Shown: positions 44,413 to 56,439, counted from the stretch's first letter. The stretch is DNA of 64,000 bases from Przewalskia tangutica (GCA_029844215.1 CM056724.1:36990446-37054445); one strand, 5' to 3'. Notes: generated by a model not told the origin, from the letters alone. Numbers and translations: made by a program.

Positions 44413-44575
44413 AAGGAGCGAATAATTTTTAAAAGATGCGAAATCAAAACACAGATTATCAATTTATAACATAAGAATATAATTTCAAAGTAAGTTTAAA
44501 ACTTACAAATTTTATTCAAAGCATAGTAGAGAGAGGGTACAAGATCAGGCAGGGAGATTATAGAGAGAGAGGGGT
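44413..44575 (-). other. Viral segment from PBS edge to RNA 5' end (strong-stop-like)
   Basis: Minus-strand B R region. It begins at the base next to where the PBS would be (AAGGAGCG) and ends at GGGGTA, the inferred transcript start. Those are the two ends of minus-strand strong-stop DNA. Its left end abuts copia sequence, its right end abuts the B protease region. Confidence 0.65.
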
Positions 44576-45655
44576 AGAAGGTGCTGGAGGATCTTCTGCG
44601 AGATCCAAATATTTTAACAAACTGTTATTAAGTACTTCAGCTTCTTTTACGCGGAGAATTTCTCTTTTTAGATTTGTAACTTCTGTTTGTAAATCTTGAA
44701 CTGATGTGTCTGACTTAGTTTCTTTAAAACCCTTTTTATTGTTATTCGAGATAACATCAATCTTTTGTTTTATACAAGTGCAGATTTTTCCAAAGACACT
44801 TACAAAGAGAAATCGAAGTTGGAATCATCGTAACTACTGTGGTTCTATCGCATCGTTTCTCCGGCTTTAGGATTGTAATAAGTTTATTTCCTTCTATCAC
44901 AATATCTATTGTTGAAGATTTATCCTTTTATTAGGTTCTTTGTGTTTTTAGAAACTTTGGCCAAGCTAACCGGCTTTTTCACGTGGTTTGCTTAGAAATT
45001 TCTAGTTCTTTTTTATTAATTATGTCTAACAAATTATCTTCATTACGCGGGATTCCTTTTGTAGACCATTCCTTTATGATGGTGCTTAAGGACTTCTCAC
45101 TTTTGAGTTTATTAGTGATTTGGAACCACTTAAAGAATTCTACATTAGTTTTAATTCTATTCATGTCATTTATCCATTGTTCTTTAAACACCTTCCTTTC
45201 ACGAGTGAAAAGGTGCTTACATACCATTTTCTTTTAATGGCATTATCCGATCTACCCATAATTTGTCAAGGGTTTTCCAATTAATTTTAAACTCAGATCT
45301 TTTTAATAGTACCAAGGTTATCTTCACCATGCGCTGGTGAGACTACGCATTTTCTCACGATCTACGACAAGAAACTTTGGGTATCATTATGATGAATCTA
45401 TTTTTGAATAGTAACATCGGATTTTGTCAACATTCTTCCTCCCGGATTTAGAAGAAGATATCTGTGAGTATTTTCTGTGGAATTATAATTATAACTTTTA
45501 TAGTTGTCGAACCATTATGAGTTATCGCTTTAACATTAGGATTTTTTGGTCCTATCTTTGGTCAGTGATGACATCCGAGTGCCATTCGCTTTTGAGTTAG
45601 TGCTCGCTCTTGGTTTCCTTCCATAAGTATGGAGGACCTCCGTAACCCAACAAAC
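44576..45655 (-). pseudogene. Component B polyprotein linker, minus strand
   Basis: From just upstream of the protease back to the polyprotein start. One readable piece is 45227-44979 (ERKVFKEQWINDMNRIKTNVEFF). The copy is dense in small indels, many at CAG/CTG sites. Confidence 0.75.
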
Positions 45656-45976
45656 ATATTCTTTGGTGTTTTCATTAATACCGATCAGATGGAGTCCTCC
45701 TAATCGAGTAACAACTCTTTCCCAAGTTGCTAAACTACGAACCCTTACTCTTAATTCTACGTTCTCTTTATAAAGTTCAACCATTCTATTGATGATTACT
45801 TGTCTAATTATAACTGATTTATGATTATTCAAACCTTCTATAGGCTTAGCAACTTTATAATACTCTAACTCTAGGAGATTAGCTCTTATTTTCTTATCAT
45901 AATGATTACTTTCGACTATATAGTCTAAATTTTACGGAATTATACTTTCTTATATGATCAAACTCATGATCTTCAT
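45656..45976 (-). pseudogene. P1-B, minus strand
   Basis: Readable NHKSVIIRQVIINRMVELYKENVELRVRVRSLATW. The start region has lost bases near 45965 and the stop codon is changed, so the frame runs on. Confidence 0.75.
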
Positions 45977-46395
45977 TATACAATTTTTAGGTTTATACAC
46001 TGAGTGTTGTTGCTATGCGTTGAGGCTACTATCCTTTTCTAGAGCTATTGTTATGTCTGCTATTAGGATTCTACAGTACTTGTTACTATTCCTTTAATTA
46101 CTTTAATGCTTATTCTATCCTCGCTTCAGATGACTCATTAACCTCTAGTACATCGGCTACTTCCACTAGGGTACGGCCCAGGTCCTTCCAACCTTTTGGG
46201 CTAAATCCAAACCGGTCCAGAAGTACCGCCATTATCAGACTAAGTGAAAGCTTGAATGTAACAGGTATCAATAAAGTAACTAAGGGAACCGGAACAGCGT
46301 AACGAGAATCCTAGTAACGTAATAACAACACTGCTCTAAGGACAGTAGATGAGTTCTACTCACTCATGACTTCTAACAACATGGCTTTGATACCA
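45977..46395 (-). promoter_or_regulatory. B leader and PBS, minus strand
   Basis: PBS at 46380-46395 with one mismatch to the tRNA (TATCAAAGCC when read in the sense direction), also seen at 54324. Hairpin element at 46176-46201 with GCCC/GGGC and AGGTC(C) arms. Confidence 0.75.
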
Positions 46396-46828
46396 TAAGG
46401 AGCGGAATAAGAAAATAAGATGCGAAGTACTTATTAAAGAACAAGGTCAGGCAGGGAGATTATAGAGAGAGAGGGGTAATTTCTGAATCCCTTCCTAATT
46501 ACAAAGTGAGAGCCTTAAATAGGCCTCGAATGAATTATTGTCCTAACAGGTGGACGGTACTGATTAAAACATATGGAAGGCTAAGATTCCTTGCCTTCGC
46601 TTTTTGAAAGGCGTTTTGCTTTTTCGAAGCGGCAAATGTCTTTGTCTTTTCTCAGAAGCAAACGCCTTGTCTTTATGTCACTTTCGCTTGCTTTTCGGGC
46701 GGCAAACGCCATCGCTTTCTTTGTCTTTTGTCCCTTGCTTTTTCGGCGGGCAAATGTCACAATCTTCTTTATATGTCACTATTCTGCTTTATGTCCTCTA
46801 TCTTTCCAAGAGGCAAGGTCATTTCCGC
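46396..46828 (-). promoter_or_regulatory. B R region, core promoter and repeats, minus strand
   Basis: After a deletion within R at about 46440, the minus strand shows the CT-rich start, TATTTAAG near 46514-46521, and GAAAAGC/TTTGCCC repeats to about 46790. It links this B(-) to the next B(-) head-to-tail. Confidence 0.7.
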
Positions 46829-47951
46829 TTATTTTGATAGATACGCATTCGCGTAGGCTTGTAATTTCTGGAATGAGCATGTCACCGCTGTCGCTTCATC
46901 GCTAGATGCCACGCCTTCATCATTCTCTAATTTTGCTAAGGCTTCAAGAGCCTTCGCCTTTCGCCTTGAATCGATGTCTCCTCCGCGAAGATGACTTCTT
47001 TTCTTTAATTTATCTTCCTTTATTTCTGCTCCAAACTTTAATTTTGATGGTTTTGCTTAAATATTTAATCATATTTATCTTCGATATCGAATGTCCAATT
47101 AAGGATATAAGAGATTCGCTTACTAATAAAAATTTACACAATTTAATGTTTCTGAGTGTTGAAATCGTTGTTCTCGGGTAAAAGAAACATATCGATTTTT
47201 GAAGCTCTGGCAACCACTCAGATTTCTCCAAATATGTTCCACCATTCGTAGAACCATCTAGAATGACTTTATCTTTCATGTCTCAAAGATACTTTATAAA
47301 CCATGTATGGGTATTTGGACGACATATAGGAAATTAAACCATGCATCTTTATAATCATAATGTTATAAGTTTGAGGTTTATGGGTCTCGGATAATGGTAC
47401 TGTGTCCAGAATGATCCATATACCAATTAAAAGGACTTAAGATCTTTTAATCATAAATTTGGAATACTCAATTCCTCCTGCTTTATCAAGTATTTGTGTT
47501 TATTTCAATGGAATCAGATTCACTAAAATGAACTCATAATACCTTCTTGTTTTTATCGATCTCGATTATCCACATATCGGTGGTTCAATAACAAGGCTTC
47601 AAAGGTCTTGTACCACAAGCTTTCATATCGCTTATTTAATGCCATTATTGGCAAAACTCGTCGATGAATTCATTTGGAATAGAGCGAGGCTCCTTCTTCA
47701 TCGGGTCTTGGTTTTATCGCCGAATATGATTCGGGAACCATCCGTAATTTCTTTTGCTTTCTATTTCGATGGCGTGGCCTTGAAAGGTTGCGCCGCTTGG
47801 CTCTTTAGGAGAGTCGTATTATCGAGATTTCAGATCGCGAACATATTCGCCCATCGGTTTATGTAAAGTTTATTCGAACTTCGTTTAGCGGTTGTTTCAA
47901 TTTTCTTCCGTTTACTGAAATGGTCGATCGCAGTTCGAAAGCCCGCCTCAT
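46829..47951 (-). pseudogene. Component B ORF3, minus strand, heavily damaged
   Basis: Stop at 46829-46831, start at 47949-47951. The W-rich central domain is recognisable only in pieces. The copy has many replacements at former CAG/CTG sites. Confidence 0.7.
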
Positions 47952-49240
47952 TATTACCGCAAAAATTCTCTAGTCAGAAGTCCGGCAGTTGTCTTCACCT
48001 TTATAAAATCAATCTTAAAATCGAAATCGATAACAGGCTTATCCGCAAAAATTGCTTTGAAACTAAATTCTGACATCCTTTGTAAAATATCTTCGCCGCT
48101 TTCAATCGACTCTTAATAAAAATTCTTTGTTAATCAAATCATCTTGAAACTTTGTAATACATAGCACTATAGATAAAATTTCTTTTTAACCGCATAATTC
48201 TGCGTCTGGTTCCACTTTCAGACGCGAATCTTACTAATCGCTCAACTGCTTCAAGAGGTATTCTTCGCTTAAGGATACCATCGTAACCTATATCGAAGAT
48301 CGCTTTCTACTATCATAAAGCCTTCGATTAGGATTCCTAAACACGGAAGTTTCCGACTATTTCTTTTATTTCGATGACAAATTAGTTCGATCAGTGACTA
48401 GATTTTTCTTAAGTCTTTATACATAGGTTCACATATTCGCCTTATTTTTGGGATAAAATCGCTACATAATTAAGACTTCATAAGAATCTTGTAAATCGGT
48501 TTTATCCGAATTTCATCGTGAATGGCATGGAGAATTCTACGGCTCTGCATTGGTTTATAGGTTCTCGATAGAGGTCATGTCCTAAGAACTCGACGGTCGT
48601 CAAAAACTTTATCTTTTTGGCACTATCGCTAAACCGTTGTATTTGGCGGTCGACAAAAGTGTTTAGATGTTTATAATGGTCTATGTTATCCGAGAATACT
48701 AGAACATCATCTATATGTACAATCATAAATCGGCTATAAGGGTTGAATATGTTATTCATGATGTTCAAATTTAAGGGCATTTTTGAGCCCAAAGGCATTA
48801 CATTCCATTCATATTGCCCAAAAGTGACATCAAGGTCGCCTTATATTTATCTTTTCATCGACTGAATTTGCCGTAATCCGCATTTCATATCAAACTTCAT
48901 CAGAATATTAGCATTATAGGTTCTTTAAGTAAGTCCTTTGTCGGGATCGATATCTAATCCATTTTAACGCCGTTAAGAGGTTTATAATTTATCACGAGCC
49001 TGGGCTCTTCTTTCCGCTCAAAGATTCTTGTCGACATGTAAGGTCGAGCACTCCATCGCGATTTAGAAGGCCTAATGATCCCTTTTTGAGTAGATCATCG
49101 ACTTCATTTTTACAATGTTCCACGAGCTCGTGGCTCATTTGAACGGGTCCGCTTTAGTAGGTATGTTTTTCACTAAAGTCATCCGTATAAGGTAGATTTA
49201 TCGTGCTTCTTTCTTCTCCAAAAGGCATTTGGGAGTTCGA
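47895..49240 (-). pseudogene. Component B RT and RNase H, minus strand, heavily damaged
   Basis: RNase H C-terminus near 47960-48100, DASDIGYGG near 48270-48300, YIDD region at about 48700-48725 (VHIDDVLVFSDNID readable), motif A near 48880. Numerous 1-3-nt losses; no long frame. Confidence 0.75.
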
Positions 49241-49830
49241 GCATATTTCTTTTTCCATAGAATCAGAACTTTTTACTTTGTTAATAACCTCCGGTTTTAA
49301 AGTGGATTCTATCCTTTTATTTTAAGGTCTTCCTTTAGATAATTAACTCGATTGGTTAATAGTTGTACTTTAAAGATCGCTTCGCTTAACGTGATCACCG
49401 TGATCTAGAAATGGGTTAACATATGGGAATACGAGATTCTTTCCCATTGAAGTGGTATAAATACCGCCTAGTTTTGCGGTATAAGGTTTTATTTGTGTTA
49501 GAACGGAATTCTAAGTTGATATCTTCGCTATGTTTCTTGTAATGATAAAGTCGTTGGTGAAACAAACTCCATTATTACAAACACGAGCTTTTGAAAGCTT
49601 GTAATTGATTTCAATGCTATCACCGAGCGAGTATAATTTACGGGTACTTTTCTTTAAGTACTTAGTCGATTAAACCTTCGCAAATACAATTTTGATCCGC
49701 TTCCCGAGTCTAACAACGCAATCTTTTCTAAGATAAAGTCTTTGTTTATTATTACTTTAATAGTGACATGGTAGCTTAATGCTTGGCCCCGAAATTAATC
49801 TTAACCTGCTTTAGAGTTATTTCAGATTAT
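49241..49830 (-). pseudogene. Component B protease, minus strand
   Basis: ILGIPFL-equivalent near 49500 and the active-site codons near 49705, where inserted bases follow DSG. It ends at about 49830 in a head-to-head junction with the next B(+). Confidence 0.7.
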
Positions 49831-49834
49831 TGTG

Positions 49835-51236
49835 GCAATCGATGTAAATCGTAGTCTCACCAAAAGCAAAACGCATGCTAAGATAACTCGTACTATTAAA
49901 AAAGATACAGAGTTTAAAATTAATTGGAAAACCCTTGACAAATTATGGGTAGATCCAGATAATGCCATTAAAAGAAAATGGTATGTAAGCACCTTTTCAC
50001 TCAGCGAAAGGAAGGTGTTTAAAGAACAATGGATAAATGGCATGAATAGAATTAAAACTAATGTAGAATTCTTTAAGTGGTTCCAAATCACTAATAAACT
50101 CAAAAGTGAGAAGTCCTTAAGCACCATCATAAAGGAATGGTCTACAAAAGGAATCCCGCGTAATGAAGATAATTTGTTAGATGCATTAATAAAAAGAACT
50201 AGAAATTTCTAAGCAAACCACATCGAAAAAGCCATAGCTTGGCCAAAGTTTCTAAAAACACAAAGAACCTAATAAAAGGATAAATCTTCAACAATAGATA
50301 TTGTGATAGCAGGAAATAAACTTATTACAATCCTAAAGCCAGAGAATACCGATAGAACCAAATCGTTCTCGATGATTCCACTTCCGCTTCAACCGTAAGT
50401 GTCGAAAAGTCCAGACTGTATAAAATGTAAGATCGTGTTATCTCAAGGACTCAAGAATTTTTTAAAGAAACTAAGTCGACACTTCATTCAAGATTTACAA
50501 AGAGAAGTCACAAATCTAAAAATGTAAATTCTCCGTAAAAAGGCCGAGGCACTTAATAATACCGTTAAAAGATTCGATCTCGCAGAAATCCGCAGCACCT
50601 TCTACCCCTAATAATACAGAAATAACTCTAAACCAGGTTAAGATTAATTTCGTACAAAGCATTAAGCTACCATGTCCCTATTAAGGTAATAATAAACAAA
50701 GACTTTATCTTAGAAAAGATTGCGTTGTTAGACTCGTGAGCAGATCAAAATTGTATTTGTGAAGGTTTAATCCCTACTAAGTACTTAAAGAAAAGTACCC
50801 ATAAATTATACTCTGCTACAGGTGATAGCATTGAAATCAATTACAAGCTTTCAAAAGCTCATGTTTGTAATAATGGAGTTTGTTTCACCAACGACTTTAT
50901 CATTACAAGAAACATAACTGAAGATATCATCTTAGGAATTCCGTTCCTAACACAAATAAAACCTTATACCGCAAAACTAGACGGTATTTATACCACTTCA
51001 ATGGGAAAGAATCTCATATTCTCATATGTTAACCCCATTTCTACCGATCACAGTGATCACGTTAAATGTAAAATACTTAGAGTACAACTATTAACCAATC
51101 AGGTTAATTATCTAAAGGAAGACCTTAAAATAAAAAGGATAGAATCCACTTTAAAAACCCCGGAGGTTATTAACAAAGTAAAAAGTTTACAGGATTCTAT
51201 GGAAAAAGAAATATGCTCAGAACTCCCAAATGCCTT
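49835..51236 (+). pseudogene. Component B polyprotein: linker and protease
   Basis: Begins at the RPIDRK codons without leader or P1. The frame is open at 49832-50212, then badly broken at 50212-50660. The protease is readable from about 50700, but the active-site Gly codon is a stop (GAC TCG TGA, about 50731-50739). Confidence 0.75.
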
Positions 51237-52618
51237 TTGGAGAAGAAAGAAGCACACAGTAAATCTACCTTATACGGATGACTTTAGTGAGAAAAACATA
51301 CATACTAAAGCCAGACCTATTCAAATGAGCCACGAGCTCATGGAACATTGTAAAAATGAAGTCAATGATCTACTCAAAAAAGGGATCATTAGGCCTTCTA
51401 AATTGCAATGGAGCTGCTCAGCCTTCTATGTCAACAAGAATGCTGAACAGGAAAGAGGAGCCCCAAGGCTCGTGATAAATTATAAACCTCTGAACCAAGC
51501 GTTAAAATGGATTAGATATCCAATCCCCAACAAAAGGGACTTACTTAAAAGAACCTATAATGCTAATATTTACGAAGTTTGATATGAAGTCCGGATTCGC
51601 AAATTCAGGTCGATGAAAAAGATAAATATAAGACAACCTTCAATGTCCCTTTTGGGCAATATGAATGGAATGTAATGCCTTTTGGGCTCAAAAATGCCCC
51701 TTCCGAATTTCAGAACATCATGAATAACATATTCAACCCTTATAGCCAGTTTATGATTATCTATATAGATGATGTTCTAGTATTCTCGGATAACATAGAC
51801 CAGCATTATAAACATCTAAACACTTTTGTCCAGACCGCCAAATACAACGGTTTAGCAGTAAGTGCCAAAAAGATAAAGCTTTTTTAGACATCCATCAGGT
51901 TCTTAGGACATGACCTCTATCAAGGAACCTATAAACCAATCTGCAGAGCCATAGAATTCTCCACCAAGTTCCCTGATGAAATTCCGGATAAAACCCCATA
52001 AAGATTCTTAGAAGTCTTAATTATGTAGCGATTTTATCCCAAAAATAAGACAGATATGTGAACCTCAGATAAAAGACTTAAGAAAATCCACCTTGGTCGA
52101 CGAATGCATCAGAGTCACATCCAAATAAAAGAAATAGTCCAGAAACTTCCATGTTTAGGAATCCCTAATCCAGAGGCTTTTATGATAGTAGAAACCAATG
52201 CTTCTGATATAGGTTACGGTGGTATCCTTAAACAGAGAATACCTCTTGAAACAGTTGAACAGTTAGTAAGATTCACGTCCGAAATCGAACCAGCATTAAG
52301 AATTATAGCACTGTTAAAAAGAAATTTTATCTATACTATGTATTACAAAGTTTCAAGATGATTTGATTAACAAAGAATTTTTATTAAGAGTCGACTGCAA
52401 AGCAGCCAAAGATATTTTACAAAAGGATGTCAAGAATTTAGTTTCAAAACAGATTTTTGCCAGATGGCAAGCCTTGTTATCCAATTTCGATTTTAAGATT
52501 GATTTTATAAAAGGTGAAGAAAACTCTCTACCAGACTTCCTGACTAGAGAATTTTTGCAGGGTAATAATGAGGCCAGGCTTTCCGGGCATACGCCCGATA
52601 CGACCCCCATTTTAGAGT
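51237..52618 (+). pseudogene. Component B RT and RNase H
   Basis: RT N-terminal half open within 51001-51582. Motif A is damaged at about 51580-51600. Motifs B and C (YIDDVLVFSDNID) are open at 51675-51887, ended by CAG to TAG. RNase H N-terminal Asp is changed in DASDIGYGG (NASDIGYGG near 52200). RNase H C-terminus open 52363-52620. Confidence 0.8.
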
Positions 52619-53790
52619 AAACCAGAAGAAAAACTGAAACAACCCTTTAAACCAGAAAGTTCGAATAGAGCTTTACATAAACCCAGTGGACAGAATATGT
52701 TCACAGTCCTGGGAAATCTCCCAATAATACCAGCTCTCCCTAAAGAGCCAACCCAGAAAAAGCAGGCGCAACCTTTCAAGGCCACGCCATCAGAAACAGA
52801 AAGCAAAAGAAATTATAGGATGGTTCCCCCAGAATCATATTCGTAAGGTGAAACCAAAGAACCCCGATGAAGAAGGAGCCTCCCGCTCCTATTCCAAAAT
52901 GGGAATTCATCCCAGCACAGGTTTTGCCAATAATGGCATTAGATAAACAGTATGAAAGCTTCAGGGTACAAGACCTTTTGAAGCCTTGTTACACAGACCA
53001 CCAGTATGTGGATAATCAGGATCCAATAAAAACAAGAAGGTATTATGAGTTCATTTTAGTGGATACAGATTCCATTGAAATAGATCACAAATACTTCGAT
53101 AAAACAGGAGGAATTGAGTATTCCAAATTTACGATTAAAAAGATCTTAAGTCCTTTTAATTGGTATATGGATCATTTGCAGACACCAGTACCATTATCTG
53201 AGACCCATAAACCTCAAACTTATAACTGGTATGATTATAAAGATGCATGGTTTAATTTCCTATATGTGCGTCCAAATACCCATACATGGTTTATAAAGTA
53301 TGTTGAGGACATGAAAGATAAAGTCATTCCCAGTTGGTTCTACGAATGGTGGAACATATTTGGAGGAAATCTACAGGTGGTTGCCCTGAAGCCTAAAATC
53401 GTGATGTTTCTTTTACCCAGAAACAACAGATTTCAACACTCCCAGAGCACATTAAATTGTGTAAATTTTTTATTAGTAAACGGATCTCTTATATCCTTAA
53501 TTGGACGTTCGATATCCAAGAGATAAATAGGATTAAATATTTAAGCAAAACCATCAAAATTAAATGATGTAGCCCGAACATAAAGGAAGATAAATTAAAG
53601 AAAAAGAAGTCATCTTCCTCAGAGGAGACATCAGATTCCAAGGCCGAATAAAGACGGGCGCTCCTAAGCCTTAGCAAAATTAGAGAATGATGAAGACGTG
53701 GCATCTAGCCACAAAGAAACGAATAACGGTGACATGCTCATTCCCCGAGGAATTGCACAAGCCTACGCAGATGCGTATCTATCAAAATAA
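52568..53790 (+). pseudogene. Component B ORF3
   Basis: Early CAG to TAG stop at about 52611. The central domain is the most complete in the window: 52867-53526, 219 aa, containing IPKWEFIPAQVLPIM, YYEFILVDTDSIEI, WYDYKDAWFNFLYV and FYEWWNIFGG. The C-terminal part is frameshifted after about 53390. TAA at 53788-53790. Confidence 0.75.
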
Positions 53791-54323
53791 AGCAGGAAAT
53801 GACACTTGCCTCTTCGGAAAGATAGAGGACATAAAACAGATAGTGACCTATAAAGCAGATTGTGACATTTGCCCCTTCGAAAAAGCAAGGGACAAAAAGA
53901 CAAAAGAAGACAGTGACGTTTGCCCCTTCAGAAAAGCAAGAGGCGAAAGCGACATAAAGAAGACAAAGACGTTTGCCCTTTCAGAAAAGACAAAGACATT
54001 TGCCCTTTCAGAAAAGCAAAAGACGCCCTTTCAAAAAAGGAGAAGGCAAGGAATCTTAGCCTTCCATATATTTTAATTAGTACCGTCCACCTATTAGGAC
54101 AATAATACATTCGAGGCCTATTTAAGGCTCTCACTTTGTAATTAGGAAGGCATTCGGAAATTACCCCTCTCTCAATAATCTCCCTGCCTGATCTTGTACC
54201 CTCTCTCTACGCTTTGAATAAAATTTGTATGTTTTAAACTTACTTTGAAATTATATTCTTATGTTTTAAATTGATAATCTGTGTTTTGATTTCACATCTT
54301 TTAAACTGTTATTCCGCTCCTTA
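53791..54323 (+). promoter_or_regulatory. Promoter repeats, core promoter and R linking two B genomes
   Basis: A single 205-bp repeat set (53850-54060), TATA box 54119-54126, AATAAA 54217-54222 and a B-type R tail running into the PBS. ORF3 of one B unit and P1 of the next are therefore joined through one shared redundancy, the expected form of a head-to-tail concatemer. Confidence 0.8.
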
Positions 54324-54339
54324 TGGTATCAAAGCCATG
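54324..54339 (+). promoter_or_regulatory. Primer-binding site, one mismatch
   Basis: TGGTATCAAAGCCATG: G to A at the eighth/ninth position relative to the perfect PBS copies; the same variant is at 46380-46395. Confidence 0.8.
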
Positions 54340-54734
54340 TTGTTAGAAGTCATGAGCGAGTAGAACTCATCTACCGCCCAGAGCGGTGTTGTTCTTACGT
54401 TACTAGGATTCTCGTTACGCTGTTCCGGTTCCTTAGTTACTTTGTTGATACCTGCTCGCTCAAGCTTTCACTTAGTCTACAAGACAGCAGTACTTCCCGA
54501 CCGGCTGGATTTAGCCCAAAGGTTGGAAGGACTTGGGCCGCACTGCGCGTGGAAGTAGCGTACTAGAGGTTACGAGTCATACCGATGTGATAGGATAAAT
54601 CAAGTAAAGTAATTAAAGGAATAGTAACAAGTACCGTAGAATCCTAATAGCGCATGCAACAATAGCTCTAGAAAAGGATAAGAGCCTTCACAAGATAACA
54701 ACAACACTCCGTGTTTAAACCTAGAAACAGTATA
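54340..54734 (+). promoter_or_regulatory. Component B leader
   Basis: Hairpin at 54513-54538. Many losses at CAG/CTG sites compared with 15689-16095. Confidence 0.65.
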
Positions 54735-55052
54735 ATGAAGATGCGTCCAGCTTTTGATTATATAAGAAAGTATAACTCTTCAAGGTTAAACTGTATAATA
54801 AAAAGCAATTACTGCAATAAAAGGATAAAAGATAATCTCAAAGAATTAGAGTATTATAAAACTGCTAAACCTATAGAAGGTTCAGTCAGTCATACCCAAG
54901 TTATAGTTAGACAAGTAATCATCAATAGAATGGTTGAACTTTATGAAGAAAATGAAGGGTTAAGAATACGAGTTCGCAGCTTAGAAACAGTAGAGAAAAT
55001 TATCGTTTCCCAGGAGAACTCCATACAGTTCACTATTAATGAGAAAGGATAG
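54735..55052 (+). CDS. P1-B, divergent copy
   Basis: Intact 105-aa frame from the ATG of MKMRPAFDY (in-frame GTG at 54711). It differs from the 16096 copy at many residues and so represents a second B lineage. Its last codons overlap the start of the polyprotein frame at 55039. Confidence 0.75.
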   Translation: MKMRPAFDYIRKYNSSRLNCIIKSNYCNKRIKDNLKELEYYKTAKPIEGSVSHTQVIVRQVIINRMVELYEENEGLRIRVRSLETVEKIIVSQENSIQFTINEKG

Positions 55053-56439
55053 GTTTGTTGGGTTCTGGAGGGGTCCTCCCATACTTATGGAAGAAGACCA
55101 AGAACTTAGCAGTAGCCTTAATACCCAGGAAATATTAAAAGACGTATGGCACTCCGATGTCATTACCCAACCAAAAGTAGGACCAAATAATCCTAAGGTT
55201 AAAACAGTAATTCATAATGGTTCGAAATGTATAAAAAGTTACAATTATACAAAAAAATGCTCCCCCACAGTATCTTCTCCTAAATCCCGGGAGAAAGAAC
55301 GTTCTGCAAGATCCGATGATACTATTCAAAAAATAGATTCATCATCAGCAGTACCCAAAGTTCACTGTCGACCAATCGACAGAAAAACTGATAGTCTCAC
55401 CAAAAGCAAAACGCATGGTGATGATAACCCCGATACTATTAAAAAAGATGCAGGGTTCAAAATTAATTGGAAAACCCTTGACAAATTATGGGTAGATCCA
55501 GATAATGCCATTAAAAGAAAATGGTATGTAAGCACCTTTTCACTCAGTGAAAGGAAGGTATTTAAAGAACAATGGATCAATGACATGAATAAAATAAAAA
55601 CTAGTGTAGAATTCTTTAAGTGGTTCGAAATCACTAATAAACTCAAAAGTAAGAAATCCTTGAGCACCATTATAAAAGAATGGTCCACAAAAGGAATCCC
55701 GCGTAATGAAGATAATCTGCTAGACAGAATTAATAAAAAAGAACTAGAAATTTCTAAGCAAACCACCTCGAAAAAGTCGGTTAACTTGGTCAAAGTTTCT
55801 AAAAATCACAAAGAAACCAATAAAAAGGATATTAATTCATTAGTAATTAATTCTGAGACAAAAGGAAAACTTTATACATCCTTAAAAAACGAACAGTCCA
55901 GTGATAACTCTGAAGAAACTTCAGATAGCTATTACGGCGACAAAGATTCATTAAAACTAGAATACAGTTCAGATAGCTCCACTTCCAGCTTAGACTGTGA
56001 ATGTACTATGAAAATCTGCACCTGTAAGAATCAGAAGATTGGTGTTATCTCGAATAGCACTCAAGAACTTTTTAATTTAATCGATCACACCGATGGCGAT
56101 AACATTAAAAGAAAGCTCAAAAAGCTAGTTATTAATCAAAATGATAATAAAAGAGTTGTTAAAGAAACTGATACTTCAGTTCAAGATTTACAAAGGGAAA
56201 TTTCAAAACTGAAGGAAAAAATTCACAGTGTAAAAAAGGAACTCAGTCCCTTGGAGGCTGAAAAATTTATTAACAGCTTGTTAAAAGATTTGAATCTCGC
56301 AGAAGATCCTCCAACACCTTCGAATAAATCAAAGTTAAGGTTGATTTCCAGGGCCAAAGCATTAAGCTACCATGTCCCTATTAAGGTAATAATAATCAAA
56401 GACTTTATCTTAGAAAAGATTGCGTTGTTAGACTCATGA
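55039..56439 (+). CDS. Component B polyprotein, linker to protease, divergent copy
   Basis: 466 aa open from an ATG overlapping the P1 stop; the upstream segment RFVGFWRGPPILME shows where the polyprotein really begins. Compared with 16447 it keeps the acidic segment (NEQSSDNSEETSDSYY) and the CECTMKICTC cluster that A also has, making it the B copy closest in layout to A. Coat protein and movement protein are absent. It ends at TGA replacing the Gly of the protease DSG (56437-56439). Confidence 0.8.
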   Translation: MRKDRFVGFWRGPPILMEEDQELSSSLNTQEILKDVWHSDVITQPKVGPNNPKVKTVIHNGSKCIKSYNYTKKCSPTVSSPKSREKERSARSDDTIQKIDSSSAVPKVHCRPIDRKTDSLTKSKTHGDDNPDTIKKDAGFKINWKTLDKLWVDPDNAIKRKWYVSTFSLSERKVFKEQWINDMNKIKTSVEFFKWFEITNKLKSKKSLSTIIKEWSTKGIPRNEDNLLDRINKKELEISKQTTSKKSVNLVKVSKNHKETNKKDINSLVINSETKGKLYTSLKNEQSSDNSEETSDSYYGDKDSLKLEYSSDSSTSSLDCECTMKICTCKNQKIGVISNSTQELFNLIDHTDGDNIKRKLKKLVINQNDNKRVVKETDTSVQDLQREISKLKEKIHSVKKELSPLEAEKFINSLLKDLNLAEDPPTPSNKSKLRLISRAKALSYHVPIKVIIIKDFILEKIALLDS

